From CAZGMJ01 sp964526785 (GTDB taxonomy: Bacteria; Planctomycetota; Phycisphaerae; Sedimentisphaerales; Anaerobacaceae), in the NCBI GenBank assembly GCA_964526785.1, contig CAZGMJ010000087.1, positions 1 through 17,062 on the forward strand: a stretch of DNA of 17,062 bases. Reading direction: 5' to 3'. A model generated the notes under the pieces. That model saw only the letters and a program-made list of their open reading frames with translations, did no database searches and was not told the origin of the DNA. Shown piece by piece: positions 1 to 8,024 of this stretch. How positions within the stretch are numbered: the first letter of the stretch is position 1; every line of letters begins with the position of its first letter. The translations under genes and the position numbers were made by a program.

Positions 1-24
1 GAGGTTGAGCCTCTTTTCAAGCAT
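1..24 (-). CDS. Possible start of the next operon gene, cut by window edge
   Basis: Immediately after the TGA that ends the PglX-like frame (25-27) the minus strand reads ATG CTT GAA AAG AGG CTC AAC CTC (M-L-E-K-R-L-N-L) and stays open to the window edge. The spacing is zero bases, as in translationally coupled genes, and a weak GGTGA precedes the stop. Only eight codons are visible, so no function can be given. It could be a new gene placed after the broken methyltransferase, or an ATG by chance. Confidence 0.25.
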
Positions 25-816
25 TCAGTTCACCAGCAAGATTGAAGAAGGGCCCTTCTTTCGCAGTTCTTCTTCGCTCTCCGCGTTCTCTGCGTCCTCT
101 GCGGTGAGCTTCTTCCCCGCCCACCACGCGCCGAGCGTGTTGTGCAGCAGGAACTCGACCATATACGGTTCAGTGAAGAGCTGCGTCACCGCGGAGATTT
201 CGTCCGCGCCGATCTTCACCTCCGAGCGATTGACCTCACCTTTGAGCTTGCTCTGCCAGAACTGGTAGACCCACCCCAGCGCGTCGGAGGCGGCGAACAC
301 CGCCGGCGGAAGCGAGTCGAGCAGCCGTTCGAGTTCGACCATGTGCTCGGTCGCGAAGCCGATCTGGAGCAGCGGGTCGTCGGGCCGGAAGATCTGCGGC
401 AGCATCCGCTGCGCGCAGCGCGACGCGAACACCCACACGTCCACGCCAACGTCGGTGGCCAGTTCCTCGGCCTCGGCCAGGCTCATCGCGACGCCCATCT
501 CCGGCTCGATCAGCAGGCCGTTTTCGGCCAGGAACCGAGCGAACAGCATCCGATGCCAGTGCTCGTAGGCGCACTCGCCGGCCAGGTGGTCGATGGCGAG
601 CCGCCCGGAGCGATCCTGCCGGTCCCCGAGTTGCCGCGCGCGGGCGCGAAGGTGGTTGCGAAGCTCGCGCTGGGCCGGGTCCATGTGCCGATAGGGCTCG
701 TGGTGGTGGACCGCCAGGGCTTCGAGCGCCGCGCGAGCGCCGGCTTCGGCCACGTCGCGGGCCTCGATGACCACGCGCTCCAGTTGGTTCCGCAGTTGGC
801 TTGCAAGTGTCGGCAT
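25..816 (-). pseudogene. pglX: N-terminal part of a BREX PglX-like DNA methyltransferase, truncated
   Basis: The 263 codons from ATG 816 begin M-P-T-L-A-S-Q-L-R-N-Q-L and resemble the helical N-terminal region of large PglX/Eco57I-type adenine methyltransferases of BREX-like loci. Recognisable pieces are AYEHWHRMLFARFLAENGLL (about residues 86-105), LPQIFRPDDPLLQIGF and FTEPYMVEFLLHNTLGAWW (ending near residue 237). In full-length proteins of this kind the SAM-binding and NPPY-type catalytic motifs come after this point. Here the frame instead runs through a TAEDAENAE-coding repeat and stops. The protein is about a quarter of the usual ~1000+ residues and has no catalytic core, so it should not methylate DNA. 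It is preceded by a G-rich ribosome site, and its ATG overlaps the original mrr stop (TGATG). Because of a frameshift in mrr, simple ORF calling joins the two genes into one 607-codon ORF (25-1848). Confidence 0.7.
45..112. repeat. TAEDAENAE-type interspersed repeat inside the pglX fragment
   Basis: On the minus strand the segment reads CTCACCGCAGAGGACGCAGA (109-90) and continues GAACGCGGAGAGCGAAGAAG, coding L-T-A-E-D-A-E-N-A-E-S-E-E-E. This purine-rich GCAGAG/ACGCAGAG unit is a short interspersed repeat that I know from planctomycete, verrucomicrobial and related genomes, where it usually lies between genes. A perfect 16-bp palindrome (AAGAAGGGCCCTTCTT, 45-60) sits at its distal edge. Its place exactly where the methyltransferase similarity ends suggests it marks the break. 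A genome-wide copy count would settle the repeat status. Confidence 0.6.
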
Positions 817-1848
817 CAACTCCCCCCTTCTTCTTCCTCCGGCACCAGCGCCCAGATTCGTTTGCGGCAGTTCGGCCCGGAGTTCCTCGCTGAGCTTCTC
901 GTAGTTGGCGAGAAGCTTGCTGACAAGGATGCCTGAATCCCACAGACGAACACGGAAGAATTGACGCCGTGCCTCCTCTATCGTCGGGCGCGTGAAGCCG
1001 CTCCAGGAAACAAGAAGGCCCTGATCCGCGCCGCGGTCTTCCATGGTTCCCCGCAACTCGCGGAAGACTTTGGCATCGACGGCCGCGTTGGTGCTCTTGA
1101 CCTGCACACACAGACGCGGCTCATCAAAACCCATCAAGCCTCTGCCGGCCAAGATGTCCACCCCGCCATCGGGGCCCGGCGGAGAGATTTGCAGCTGGTA
1201 CCCCTCAGCTTGCAGGACTTCGCCGACAACCTGGGCCAATTCGTGGCCCTTGAACTTCCGAGCGATGTACTGGCGTATCTGGTCGGCCGCGTACTGCTCC
1301 AGATCGGGCACGGACTCCGTATCGTCGGGCTCGGTCGCCGCCTCACCGACTGGCGCAACAAGCGGATCAGGCTCGCCTTTCAGGATCCTCCGTATCCGCT
1401 GCTCAGCCTGGTTCCGCTTGATCTGGCACACGGTCATGAACGCGCCCAAGGAGTATAGCAGGTCCTTACCAAATGTCTCTCGCGGTATGTCCTCGCGGAT
1501 CCATTTGACGGGCCGCACGTGCCGGGACCCCGTAGGGTTGGCGCTTTCGTATTTGTAGGCACCGGTACACTCGCCAATGGCGATCATAGCACGTGTCTTA
1601 AGTGGCAGAACAATGAGATCGCCTGGCGCGATCCGGCCGCGAAAGGCCCAGACCTGACCAACGTAGTTGGCCACAGACATCTTCTTCTCGTCCGGGTAGC
1701 GCCGCTGCATTAACTCCGTGAGTTTTTCGCGGTCGTCTATCTCGCTGAGGTCCGGGAGTTTATCCCAGCCAATCACTGCCGCCCCCCGTTCGAGGGCTAG
1801 GTCTTCACGCTCGCCGTTCTTCCCTGCACGCACCATCCAAACGCTCAT
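816..1848 (-). CDS. mrr: Mrr-family restriction endonuclease, frameshifted at its 3' end
   Basis: The start M-S-V-W-M-V-R-A-G is preceded by GGGAGAC, 32 bases after brxC. Residues 1-160 form the N-terminal domain seen in 'restriction system protein' Mrr homologues (VIGWDKL, PGDLIVLPL). Residues ~185-315 are the Mrr_cat PD-(D/E)xK nuclease domain: ELAQVVGEVLQAEGY, then GPDGGVDI (D231), then QVKS (Q249, K251), then ADQGLLVSWSGFT. These catalytic residues are intact. Mrr-type enzymes cut DNA carrying particular methylation. Near base 864 the frame slips: the other frame reads K-R-I-W-A-L-V-P-E-E-E-E-G-G-S-stop, with TGA at 816-818 overlapping the pglX ATG. I take this as the original C-terminus, meaning two bases lost or one gained. 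As it stands, the nuclease reads on into the PglX fragment. Confidence 0.82.
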
Positions 1849-1880
1849 GGTTCTGTCTCCCGTGCGCCCGTTCGCCAGAT

Positions 1881-4800
1881 TTAGGAAATCACAACGGGGC
1901 CTTTCTTGATCTTCGCCAGCAGGTCCTTCTCAGCGCCGGCCAGCCAGTCCTTGACTTCCTGTTCGGTCTTGAGTGTGCTGCTGGCCAGATGCACGTGCTG
2001 GGTCTTCGGTTCCAGGAGCTTTGCCGCGGCGATGGCGGCGCGGGCGAACTGCTGCGCCAGCGCGTCGGTCCGGGTCTTCCACGCCGGCAGCGGCGTCTGC
2101 TCCAGCGTGCGGATCAGGTCCGGCTCGGACCCGACGGACAGCGCCTCGGCCTCGGCGATGCCTTCGTCGGCCAGAATCTGCTTCTGCTGGTCCGCCTTGA
2201 GCTTCTTCCACGTGTCGCTGGCGGTCAGCGTGGCCATGTGTGCCTTGTAGGTCTTCGCGTACTCGCCGTGTGCGGCCTTGACGGCGGCGCGGAGCGCGTC
2301 GGCCGCGGCCTTGCGGATGTCCGGCACGGGGTCGCTCGCGTCGAGCAGCCGGCGTTCGGACTTCACGGCCTCGGCCTGCGCGCGGAGTTCGTCGGCCCCG
2401 TCCATGGCGTCGGCGTGCTTGAGCAGCGTGGAGAGCGTGTCCCACGCCGGCTTGCGCTTCGCCGCGAGGTCGGCCGCCTTGCCCCACGCCTTGGCCTGCT
2501 TGGCGAGTTGGTCGTGCTGCTTGAGGATTTCCGCCAGTTGCTCGTTGCCGGCCAGGGCGCGCAGCGTGTCAAGGTGGCGGGTCTCAGGCCGCTCCGGCAT
2601 GGGCGGATCGCCGCCGGCGCGGTCGGCCAGGTCCGCCAGCGACGCGAGGTACTCGCCGGCCTTGGCGGTTTCCTCGTTCGGCTTGCACTCGACGCCGGCG
2701 TCGTGGAACAGCTTGCGGAGCTTCATCTTCTGCCGGGTGTTGAGCGTGGCGGTTTCGGTGCGGAAGTCGGTCACCGAAACCTTCGCCTGGTCCAACTGGC
2801 CCTGCGATAACGTCTGTCCCTTGTGCACTGCGCGCAGGTGTCCGGTCGTGTGCAGCACGATCAGCGCCGCGTCCACGGCGTCCCGCGGCCAGCCGTAGGG
2901 GCTGGCCTCGAAGGCGTCGCGGACTTCCTTGCCGCGCTTGCCTGAGCCGACCTCGTTCAGCACGGCCGCGCAGACTGGGTGCTTCTCCGGCGAGTCGGTC
3001 CAGTCCACGGCGGACATAGCCGCTTCGTCGCCGTTCTTGGCGCGGTTGATGACGCTGCCCCAGCGGTTATCGTCGGCGTCCTTGAAGTTCGGGAACAGCC
3101 GGGCGAGCGACGCGGTGGCCGCATCCTCGACCTTCGCCGCCAGCATCAGGCCCATGCACTCGTTGCCGCCGCCTTGGAACACCTTCGCCTGGTTGATAAC
3201 GTCCTGAATGATCTGGTCGCGCGTAGCCTCGGCCGTGCCCATGCGCGTCGCCATCGCGTCGCGGGCCTCGCGGCCCTCGGGCGAGGTGGGCGTTCCCTTG
3301 AAGTCCAGCGTGGCCTTGGCCGACTCGTACTCCACGATGGCTTTCTGGAGGTCGTCGGCGCTGGCCTTGGGGACGTAAACGTAGATGACCGCGCTGCCGC
3401 TGCCGGCGGCGCGGGCGTCGCTGAGGACCGTGCCTTCCTTCTCACCCCAGCCGTCACGGACCCAGACGGGGATGTCGCTGCCGTCGGACGGCGGGGCGTC
3501 CGCGCCAAAGTGGACCACAAGCTTCCGCGGCTCCTTGGACTTGCCCTGCGCGAGCTTGATGCCCTTGAGCGCCTCGCTGCACGCGGCGCTAATGAGCGAA
3601 CCGCGCTTACTCGACAAGGTGGGCAGGTCGCCGTTCAGGCGGGTCTGGCGGTTGCGGAACTCCCGATCCCACTCACTGCTCTCGCGCGTCTGGAGGCTGT
3701 ATTCCTCGTCCAGCTTGATGAGCGTGCCGTCGTCCACCAGCTTGTCGAGGATGCGTGGGATATCCTTGCGAAGCTGCGTGCCGTCGTTCGACAGGTCCGC
3801 GACCAGCAAGTCGGCGAGCATCTCCGGCGTCGCCCGGACGCCGATATCGGCCACGGCTTCGCGCGGGAGCTTGCGGATCAGGAAGATCAGCCCGCAAAGC
3901 CGCTGCGCCAGCCGGCCGTCATCGGTGCCGTCGTCGAGGTTGCGGATCGTCTCGTCGATCTCGCGGAGCAGGATGCCGCCGCGGAGCAGGTCCGGGTGAA
4001 GCTGGCCGAAGATGAAGTCGGCGGAAACGACGGTGCCAAGGTCGTCCTCGGCGGTATCGCGCACGGCCTCGTGCACGATCTTGAGTTGCGTGCGAAGCTG
4101 ACTGGCCGTGCCGGGCACATCCACCGCGCGAAGCACACGCTCCCAGAATCGCCGCCGGACCGGCAGCAGCGGGTAGTCATCCACGACGATGTCGCGGTCT
4201 TCCGCGCACGCGGCGATGCGAGTGCCGGCAAGCTGGCGGTCGATCTCGCCCGCGTGGGCGCTGAGCATGTCTTCGACGGACTTGCGCTTGTCGGCCTTCT
4301 TCGCCAGCACCACGCGGCGGGTGACCGTCTCGACGTCGGAGTCGGAGAGTTCGACTGCAACGGTGAACCGGCCGGTGAGGCGCTGGAGCAGCGGGACGTT
4401 GCCAGCAAGGGCGGTTTGCCCCGCACCGATCAGCATGACGCGACTATCCAGTTGCTTGCAGAGCCCCTCCGCCAGATCTTGAACGGCTTTCGATCGGTCA
4501 GGGTCCTGTCCAATAAAGAGTTGGACTTCATCCAGCACAATCAAAGTGCAGGGAAGCTCGCCATCGGTCGAGAGCACATCGCGGATCAGCCCGATCATGA
4601 CAGAGTCTTTGATGTCCTCAACCATTGGATACTGCGAACGAAGCGCGGCGCGGGCCTGCTTGAGGTCCGGCGCGAAGTCGGGGTCGGCGTCGAGCACGGC
4701 CTTTGCCAGAACCGGGCTGACGTACAGGTCGTGCAGTTCCGCGAAGAACTCCTTGCCGGCCGACTCGACCGCCGCCTTCACCTGATCGAAGATGCCGTTC

Positions 4801-5324
4801 CGCTGGAGCCACATGCAGAACTGCGCCTGCGGCAGCGCCTCGGGCAGGCCCCGCGACGCAAGGACGATGCTCAGCACGGCCAGGCGGACGCTCTCGCCGC
4901 CGCCCGACGGCAACGTGCCCGAAGCGGCGTGCAGCCCGCCGCTTCGCTTGCCCAGTGTGTCGAGTTCGCGGAGCAGGTCTTGCACCTCCTGCGGCAACTG
5001 AGCCAGACTCCGGGCTGTCGAGCCGTCGGGGAATTCGGTGTCCACCCACAGATGCCGGAACATCTTCAACAGGTGGGACTTGCCGCTGCCGTAGAAGCCG
5101 CTCACCCATGCCGCCGGCTGCGTCGTCGAGTTGACGTTGCCGAGGAAGGATTCGAGGATGCGGATCAAGCCGTCCTCGTACTGGCCTTCGCACACGAAGT
5201 GCTCAAGCTCGTACCGGAGCGTCTCGATTTCCTTGTCGCTTGCGGCCTCGCGGACGGCGGCAACGCCGTCGTTCAGCAGCTTCGACACAGCCGGATCGCG
5301 TTGGAAGAGTTGTCGGTTTTTCAT
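1881..5324 (-). CDS. brxC: BREX P-loop ATPase BrxC (PglY family)
   Basis: This large protein (1147 aa, within the usual ~1100-1250 range) is the central ATPase of BREX phage-defence systems and acts in the cytoplasm with BrxB, PglX and PglZ. The N-terminus (K-N-R-Q-L-F-Q-R-D, then LLNDGVAAV) is followed by the Walker A motif GFYGSGKSH at residues 76-84, the Walker B motif LIVLDE at 261-266, and a sensor-like VMLIGAGQTALAG near 296-308. The C-terminal third is helix- and coiled-coil-rich, with many Lys/Ala/Glu residues. Its ATG overlaps the brxB stop (TGATG, 5322-5326), so translation is probably coupled. mrr follows after 32 bases. I see no frameshift. BrxC and PglY belong to one broad family, and the name follows the brxA-brxB-brxC order. 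Confidence 0.92.
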   Translation of the reverse strand: MKNRQLFQRDPAVSKLLNDGVAAVREAASDKEIETLRYELEHFVCEGQYEDGLIRILESFLGNVNSTTQPAAWVSGFYGSGKSHLLKMFRHLWVDTEFPDGSTARSLAQLPQEVQDLLRELDTLGKRSGGLHAASGTLPSGGGESVRLAVLSIVLASRGLPEALPQAQFCMWLQRNGIFDQVKAAVESAGKEFFAELHDLYVSPVLAKAVLDADPDFAPDLKQARAALRSQYPMVEDIKDSVMIGLIRDVLSTDGELPCTLIVLDEVQLFIGQDPDRSKAVQDLAEGLCKQLDSRVMLIGAGQTALAGNVPLLQRLTGRFTVAVELSDSDVETVTRRVVLAKKADKRKSVEDMLSAHAGEIDRQLAGTRIAACAEDRDIVVDDYPLLPVRRRFWERVLRAVDVPGTASQLRTQLKIVHEAVRDTAEDDLGTVVSADFIFGQLHPDLLRGGILLREIDETIRNLDDGTDDGRLAQRLCGLIFLIRKLPREAVADIGVRATPEMLADLLVADLSNDGTQLRKDIPRILDKLVDDGTLIKLDEEYSLQTRESSEWDREFRNRQTRLNGDLPTLSSKRGSLISAACSEALKGIKLAQGKSKEPRKLVVHFGADAPPSDGSDIPVWVRDGWGEKEGTVLSDARAAGSGSAVIYVYVPKASADDLQKAIVEYESAKATLDFKGTPTSPEGREARDAMATRMGTAEATRDQIIQDVINQAKVFQGGGNECMGLMLAAKVEDAATASLARLFPNFKDADDNRWGSVINRAKNGDEAAMSAVDWTDSPEKHPVCAAVLNEVGSGKRGKEVRDAFEASPYGWPRDAVDAALIVLHTTGHLRAVHKGQTLSQGQLDQAKVSVTDFRTETATLNTRQKMKLRKLFHDAGVECKPNEETAKAGEYLASLADLADRAGGDPPMPERPETRHLDTLRALAGNEQLAEILKQHDQLAKQAKAWGKAADLAAKRKPAWDTLSTLLKHADAMDGADELRAQAEAVKSERRLLDASDPVPDIRKAAADALRAAVKAAHGEYAKTYKAHMATLTASDTWKKLKADQQKQILADEGIAEAEALSVGSEPDLIRTLEQTPLPAWKTRTDALAQQFARAAIAAAKLLEPKTQHVHLASSTLKTEQEVKDWLAGAEKDLLAKIKKGPVVIS

Positions 5325-5884
5325 CAGTCGTTTACCCCGTTATGGAGCGTGATGGGGACGGCCAGGTAGTTCCAGCCGTCCCGCGCGTCCAAGAGTCTGT
5401 AGTTGTTGTCTTCGTATTCGCCGGGGAAGAAGACCACCAGCCGGCCCCGGATGTCCTTCACCACCTCCCTGAGCACCAGCGAAACGCGGGTGAAGCCGAA
5501 CAGGCACGCGACGCCTTGGACGGCGACTACGGTATCGTCGTCCACGTCGTCTGCCGTCAGCACTTCCCGTAGCCGGCCGGCGGCGTGCTGCACGAAGTCG
5601 CTCCGCAGCTTCATTGTCAGCGTCTCCGGTTCCTCGAAGTAGACATCGCGGTAGTCGGTATCCGCCATCCACCGCGCGAAGGTGTCGGTCAGGTCCAACG
5701 GCCACCAGCGGTGCCCGGTCGAGGTCGTGGCCATCTCAAAGAGTTCGAGGCGCGCCCGCAGCTTCCGCTCGTCGGTCTTCGGATAGACCACGAAGATCGC
5801 CTTCTGGTCGCCGGCGAGGTTGCGCTGCCACGGCGCGCCGATGTGACCACGGAACCGACCTGCGAGTTCTTCGATTCTTCCCAT
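5324..5884 (-). CDS. brxB: BREX protein BrxB (DUF1788)
   Basis: A 186-residue protein, about the normal BrxB length. The C-terminal signature FFPGEYEDNNYRLLDARDGW followed by NYLAVPI (from about residue 150) is the conserved core of the DUF1788/BrxB family. Its biochemical role is not settled; it is a required small component in BREX operons and is normally encoded directly before the BrxC/PglY ATPase, as here. The ATG at 5884 lies four bases after the brxA stop, with a weak purine-rich site in the end of brxA. The stop overlaps the brxC start. The chain of tight junctions argues for one polycistronic message. Confidence 0.88.
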   Translation of the reverse strand: MGRIEELAGRFRGHIGAPWQRNLAGDQKAIFVVYPKTDERKLRARLELFEMATTSTGHRWWPLDLTDTFARWMADTDYRDVYFEEPETLTMKLRSDFVQHAAGRLREVLTADDVDDDTVVAVQGVACLFGFTRVSLVLREVVKDIRGRLVVFFPGEYEDNNYRLLDARDGWNYLAVPITLHNGVND

Positions 5885-5888
5885 TGGC

Positions 5889-6581
5889 CTACCGCCTTTC
5901 GTCCGGGGCCAGAAGCCGCGAGAATGACACGTTGATGACGCCGCCCGACTGGCTCATGTCGAGGAAGCCGAGCCGGCGTGCGTCCATGGCGAGGTGCTGG
6001 AGTTCGTTGGCCAGGGCGTCGAGCGCTCGCGCCCAGAGCGACTCGAAGAGCGCCACCCCGCGCGTGCCGGCGAGGTAGCCGAGTAGTAGCGCGTAAGCTG
6101 TCGCCGCTGGCGTCGGCATGACCCGCTGCCGTACCTTCCGCCCTCGTCCTTTGAGGTGTCCCGATTGCGTCCAAGACGAAGCCGCATTGCGAACGACCTT
6201 ATCGAGCGTGCTGTCGCTGAGCCGGTTGCCGACCGCACGGCGAAGCGCGTCGGTCATGTGCTGGCGCGCCAGTTCCTCGCCCGGCCGCATCCGCAACACG
6301 GTCGCGGCGCTCACCCGCAGCAGGGGATCGCGTGCCAACGCGAGCAGCAGCGCGAGAAGCGGTTGCCCGTCGCGGTCCGTGTACCAGCACCGCCGCAGGA
6401 CACGGAACAGCGGCACGTCCGGGTCGAGACCGTACAACTCGGAGAGTCGCTGGCTCGACAGCCGGCGCGTCGCCGCGGTGCGTTTGCCCAGGCAGTTGTC
6501 TTCGTGGATCGCGGAGAGGTAGTCGTCGCGAGTCGCGTGGGGTTCGCAGTTGGCCAGCACCGCCCGGAGTTCGTCCAGCAT
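5889..6581 (-). CDS. brxA: BrxA-like protein (DUF1819-type), first gene of the BREX operon
   Basis: A 230-residue protein from ATG 6581 (M-L-D-E-L-R-A-V-L). Features visible: EDNCLGKRTAATRR near residue 25, LFRVLRRCW, an Arg/Leu-rich middle, then VLDKVVRNAASSWTQSGHL, and an end with GGVINVSFSRLL. I recognise these as a family that precedes brxB and brxC in BREX-like loci; BrxA proteins are DNA-binding, HTH-containing and mostly ~200-260 aa. The call rests on position as much as on sequence, because this branch is divergent from E. coli BrxA. The start is uncertain: the frame is open upstream to 6776 and the residues just before the chosen ATG (H-T-S-R-T-I) look family-like, so the real N-terminus may lie further up. 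No strong ribosome site precedes 6581. Confidence 0.65.
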   Translation of the reverse strand: MLDELRAVLANCEPHATRDDYLSAIHEDNCLGKRTAATRRLSSQRLSELYGLDPDVPLFRVLRRCWYTDRDGQPLLALLLALARDPLLRVSAATVLRMRPGEELARQHMTDALRRAVGNRLSDSTLDKVVRNAASSWTQSGHLKGRGRKVRQRVMPTPAATAYALLLGYLAGTRGVALFESLWARALDALANELQHLAMDARRLGFLDMSQSGGVINVSFSRLLAPDERR

Positions 6582-6851
6582 GATCGTGCGGCTTGTATGT
6601 GTGCCCCTTTCGCCACATCGGAAGCCCTGTTCTTCGGGCAACCTATTCGGCCCAGAATCCTCTTGGCGCACGCCCGCTATTGGGAGGGTTGACATCATCC
6701 GCGGTACTCCCCAGAACTCGCCGGCTAGTATGCCGGCAAGCACCCCGATTGTCCAGATCAATCCAACTCTGGGCAAGGAGCCACGGGCAGATTAGTGGCC
6801 GTCAGCATACGTTTCAGCGTTCCACGGTACGGCTACTGCTTCGTGGTCCGT
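6582..6851. other. Intergenic region upstream of the BREX operon
   Basis: These 270 bases separate brxA from the terminase-like gene and should hold the operon promoter. No convincing -35/-10 pair stands out on the minus strand. A small inverted repeat, GCCGGC-TAGTAT-GCCGGC (6720-6737), could be an operator or just two GCCGGC sites. The brxA frame stays open here and would code a hydrophobic stretch (LIWTIGVLAGILAGEFWG), which I regard as chance. Confidence 0.4.
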
Positions 6852-7598
6852 TCACGTTGCCCCTTCCGCATCGTCTCTGACACGCGGCAAGCAATCCAGG
6901 AACCCCTCATCCGGGGCAACGGCCCGCGTCCGCCGGCGGAGCTCATCCTCGCTCAGGTGGCTCAGGTCCGCGACGCCGAGCCCGACCACGCCGGAGTGCT
7001 CGACCCGCTCCCGCATCAGCCCAGCCGCCTGCGACGACATCTCCAGGAGGCGCTCACGGGACATCAGCCGGACCTCCGTCTCCTCGACCTCTGCCTCGCC
7101 GCCGTTGTTCGTGGTCCGCCGTCGCACCCGCCGCTTGTAGCCGGTGACCAACTCGACCGGCACGCCCCGCGCCGCGGCCTGCTCGATGGTCTCCTCGCCC
7201 CGCAGCAGCGGAGCCAGGTCCACAATCGCATCCCGCGACAGCCCCGTCTCCACGTACCGCCGCAGCCGCTCCATCGCTGGATCGAACGCCCGGATCAGCT
7301 CGGCCCACGCCCGCTGAATGATCGGCTTCCGCCATAGGGCGGCGGCGCGCCTGCCTGCGCTGCGGGGCGAGTACCCCGCCTGCCGCGCCGCCTCCGACCT
7401 TGACGGCGCCTGCACGAGCCACAGAACGTACCGATACCACTGCGGGCGCGTGCCACGGAGCTCAGCAAGCGTCGGACATTGATCGAGGATCGTCGCCTCG
7501 GCCCGTTCGTCGATGCCTGCCGGCAGCCCTGGCTCAATCGCGCCGTCGTCCGGCTTCTCCGACTTCTCCGACTTCTCCGGCTTTTTCTTCCTTGCCAT
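6852..7598 (-). CDS. Phage terminase small subunit-like protein
   Basis: A 248-residue protein starting M-A-R-K-K-K-P-E-K with a short SEK repeat in the charged N-terminus. Residues ~54-105 (WYRYVLWLVQAP, SEAARQAGYSPRSAGRRAAA, LWRKPIIQRAWAE) match the helix-turn-helix of terminase small subunits, typically 'T/S-x-A-A-x-x-A-G-Y-S ... A ... L...P.I..' . Small terminases bind the phage packaging site and load the large ATPase/nuclease. The C-terminal half (RLMSRERLLEMSSQAAGLMR, ADLSHLSEDELRRR) is helical and acidic/basic mixed, as expected for oligomerisation. No large terminase, portal or capsid gene lies beside it, so this is either a prophage remnant or a DNA-binding protein reused for another role. 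A GAGGGG site lies just upstream of the ATG. Confidence 0.62.
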   Translation of the reverse strand: MARKKKPEKSEKSEKPDDGAIEPGLPAGIDERAEATILDQCPTLAELRGTRPQWYRYVLWLVQAPSRSEAARQAGYSPRSAGRRAAALWRKPIIQRAWAELIRAFDPAMERLRRYVETGLSRDAIVDLAPLLRGEETIEQAAARGVPVELVTGYKRRVRRRTTNNGGEAEVEETEVRLMSRERLLEMSSQAAGLMRERVEHSGVVGLGVADLSHLSEDELRRRTRAVAPDEGFLDCLPRVRDDAEGAT

Positions 7599-7850
7599 GC
7601 CCCTCTATATCGTCCTGTCCGGCCGAAACCCGTAGGCCAAAGCCGGGCGGTTTGAACGCCGATCCCGCGCCGCACTCCTCCCGCGCGCGTAACGCGATTG
7701 TGTCCCAGCGATGCTCGTGGCCGTCTCCACCTGCAGACCGGTTAGGCGTGCCCTGCATCACGCGCGGAGGCCACGATGTCGCGTCGGCTCGACTGTCCGT
7801 CTCGCGAGGATGTGGCCGTTCGAAGGTGTAAGGCGCTGTTTAATAAAGCC
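7599..7850. other. Intergenic region with no supported gene
   Basis: I see no ORF with a good start signal and family resemblance here. One weak hairpin, TAAGGC-(13 nt)-GCCTTA, at about 7829-7853 straddles the end of the small ORF on its right and could act in termination. ORFs on either strand here look like GC-driven chance frames. Confidence 0.35.
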
Positions 7851-8024
7851 TTAGAGCTCACGGAAAGGCGAAATGTCGCAAGGTTGACACGCAGACGATT
7901 GTCTGTGGGATGCCCACGGCAAGGGCCGCGGGGCGAGTCCGATGGACTTCCCCTGCAACTCGGCATCCGACGCGTCCTCCACGTCAAGCGACAGCTCCCT
8001 TCCCCATGCGGACGGCGTGACCAT
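7851..8024 (-). CDS. Small ORF of 57 aa with a strong ribosome site, unknown
   Basis: ATG at 8024 is preceded on the minus strand by GGAGGGGG eight bases upstream, one of the best Shine-Dalgarno matches in the window, which is the main reason to list it. The product (M-V-T-P-S-A-W-G-R-E-L-S-L-D-V-E-D-A-S-D...) has an acidic N-terminal part and a Pro/Ser/Cys-rich tail. I recognise no domain. The start lies inside an imperfect inverted repeat (8024-8075), so initiation could be structure-controlled. It may equally be a broken gene or chance. Confidence 0.3.
   Translation of the reverse strand: MVTPSAWGRELSLDVEDASDAELQGKSIGLAPRPLPWASHRQSSACQPCDISPFREL

Noticed and set aside
25..1848. Treating the 607-aa ORF as a true evolved Mrr-PglX fusion
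   Set aside because: The alternative frame gives a sensible Mrr end with a TGATG overlap to an internal ATG that has its own G-rich ribosome site, so two genes joined by a frameshift is the simpler reading.
2979..5369. A 796-codon open frame on the plus strand opposite brxC
   Set aside because: It mirrors the brxC codons exactly, a known effect of GC-rich third positions, and its translation is Arg/Leu/Val-rich with no recognisable domain. brxC has clear Walker motifs.
7551..7580. Tandem nine-base repeats in the start of the terminase-like gene as a CRISPR or iteron array
   Set aside because: Only about three copies, no spacers, and they encode the S-E-K-S-E-K charged tail; simple coding slippage explains them.
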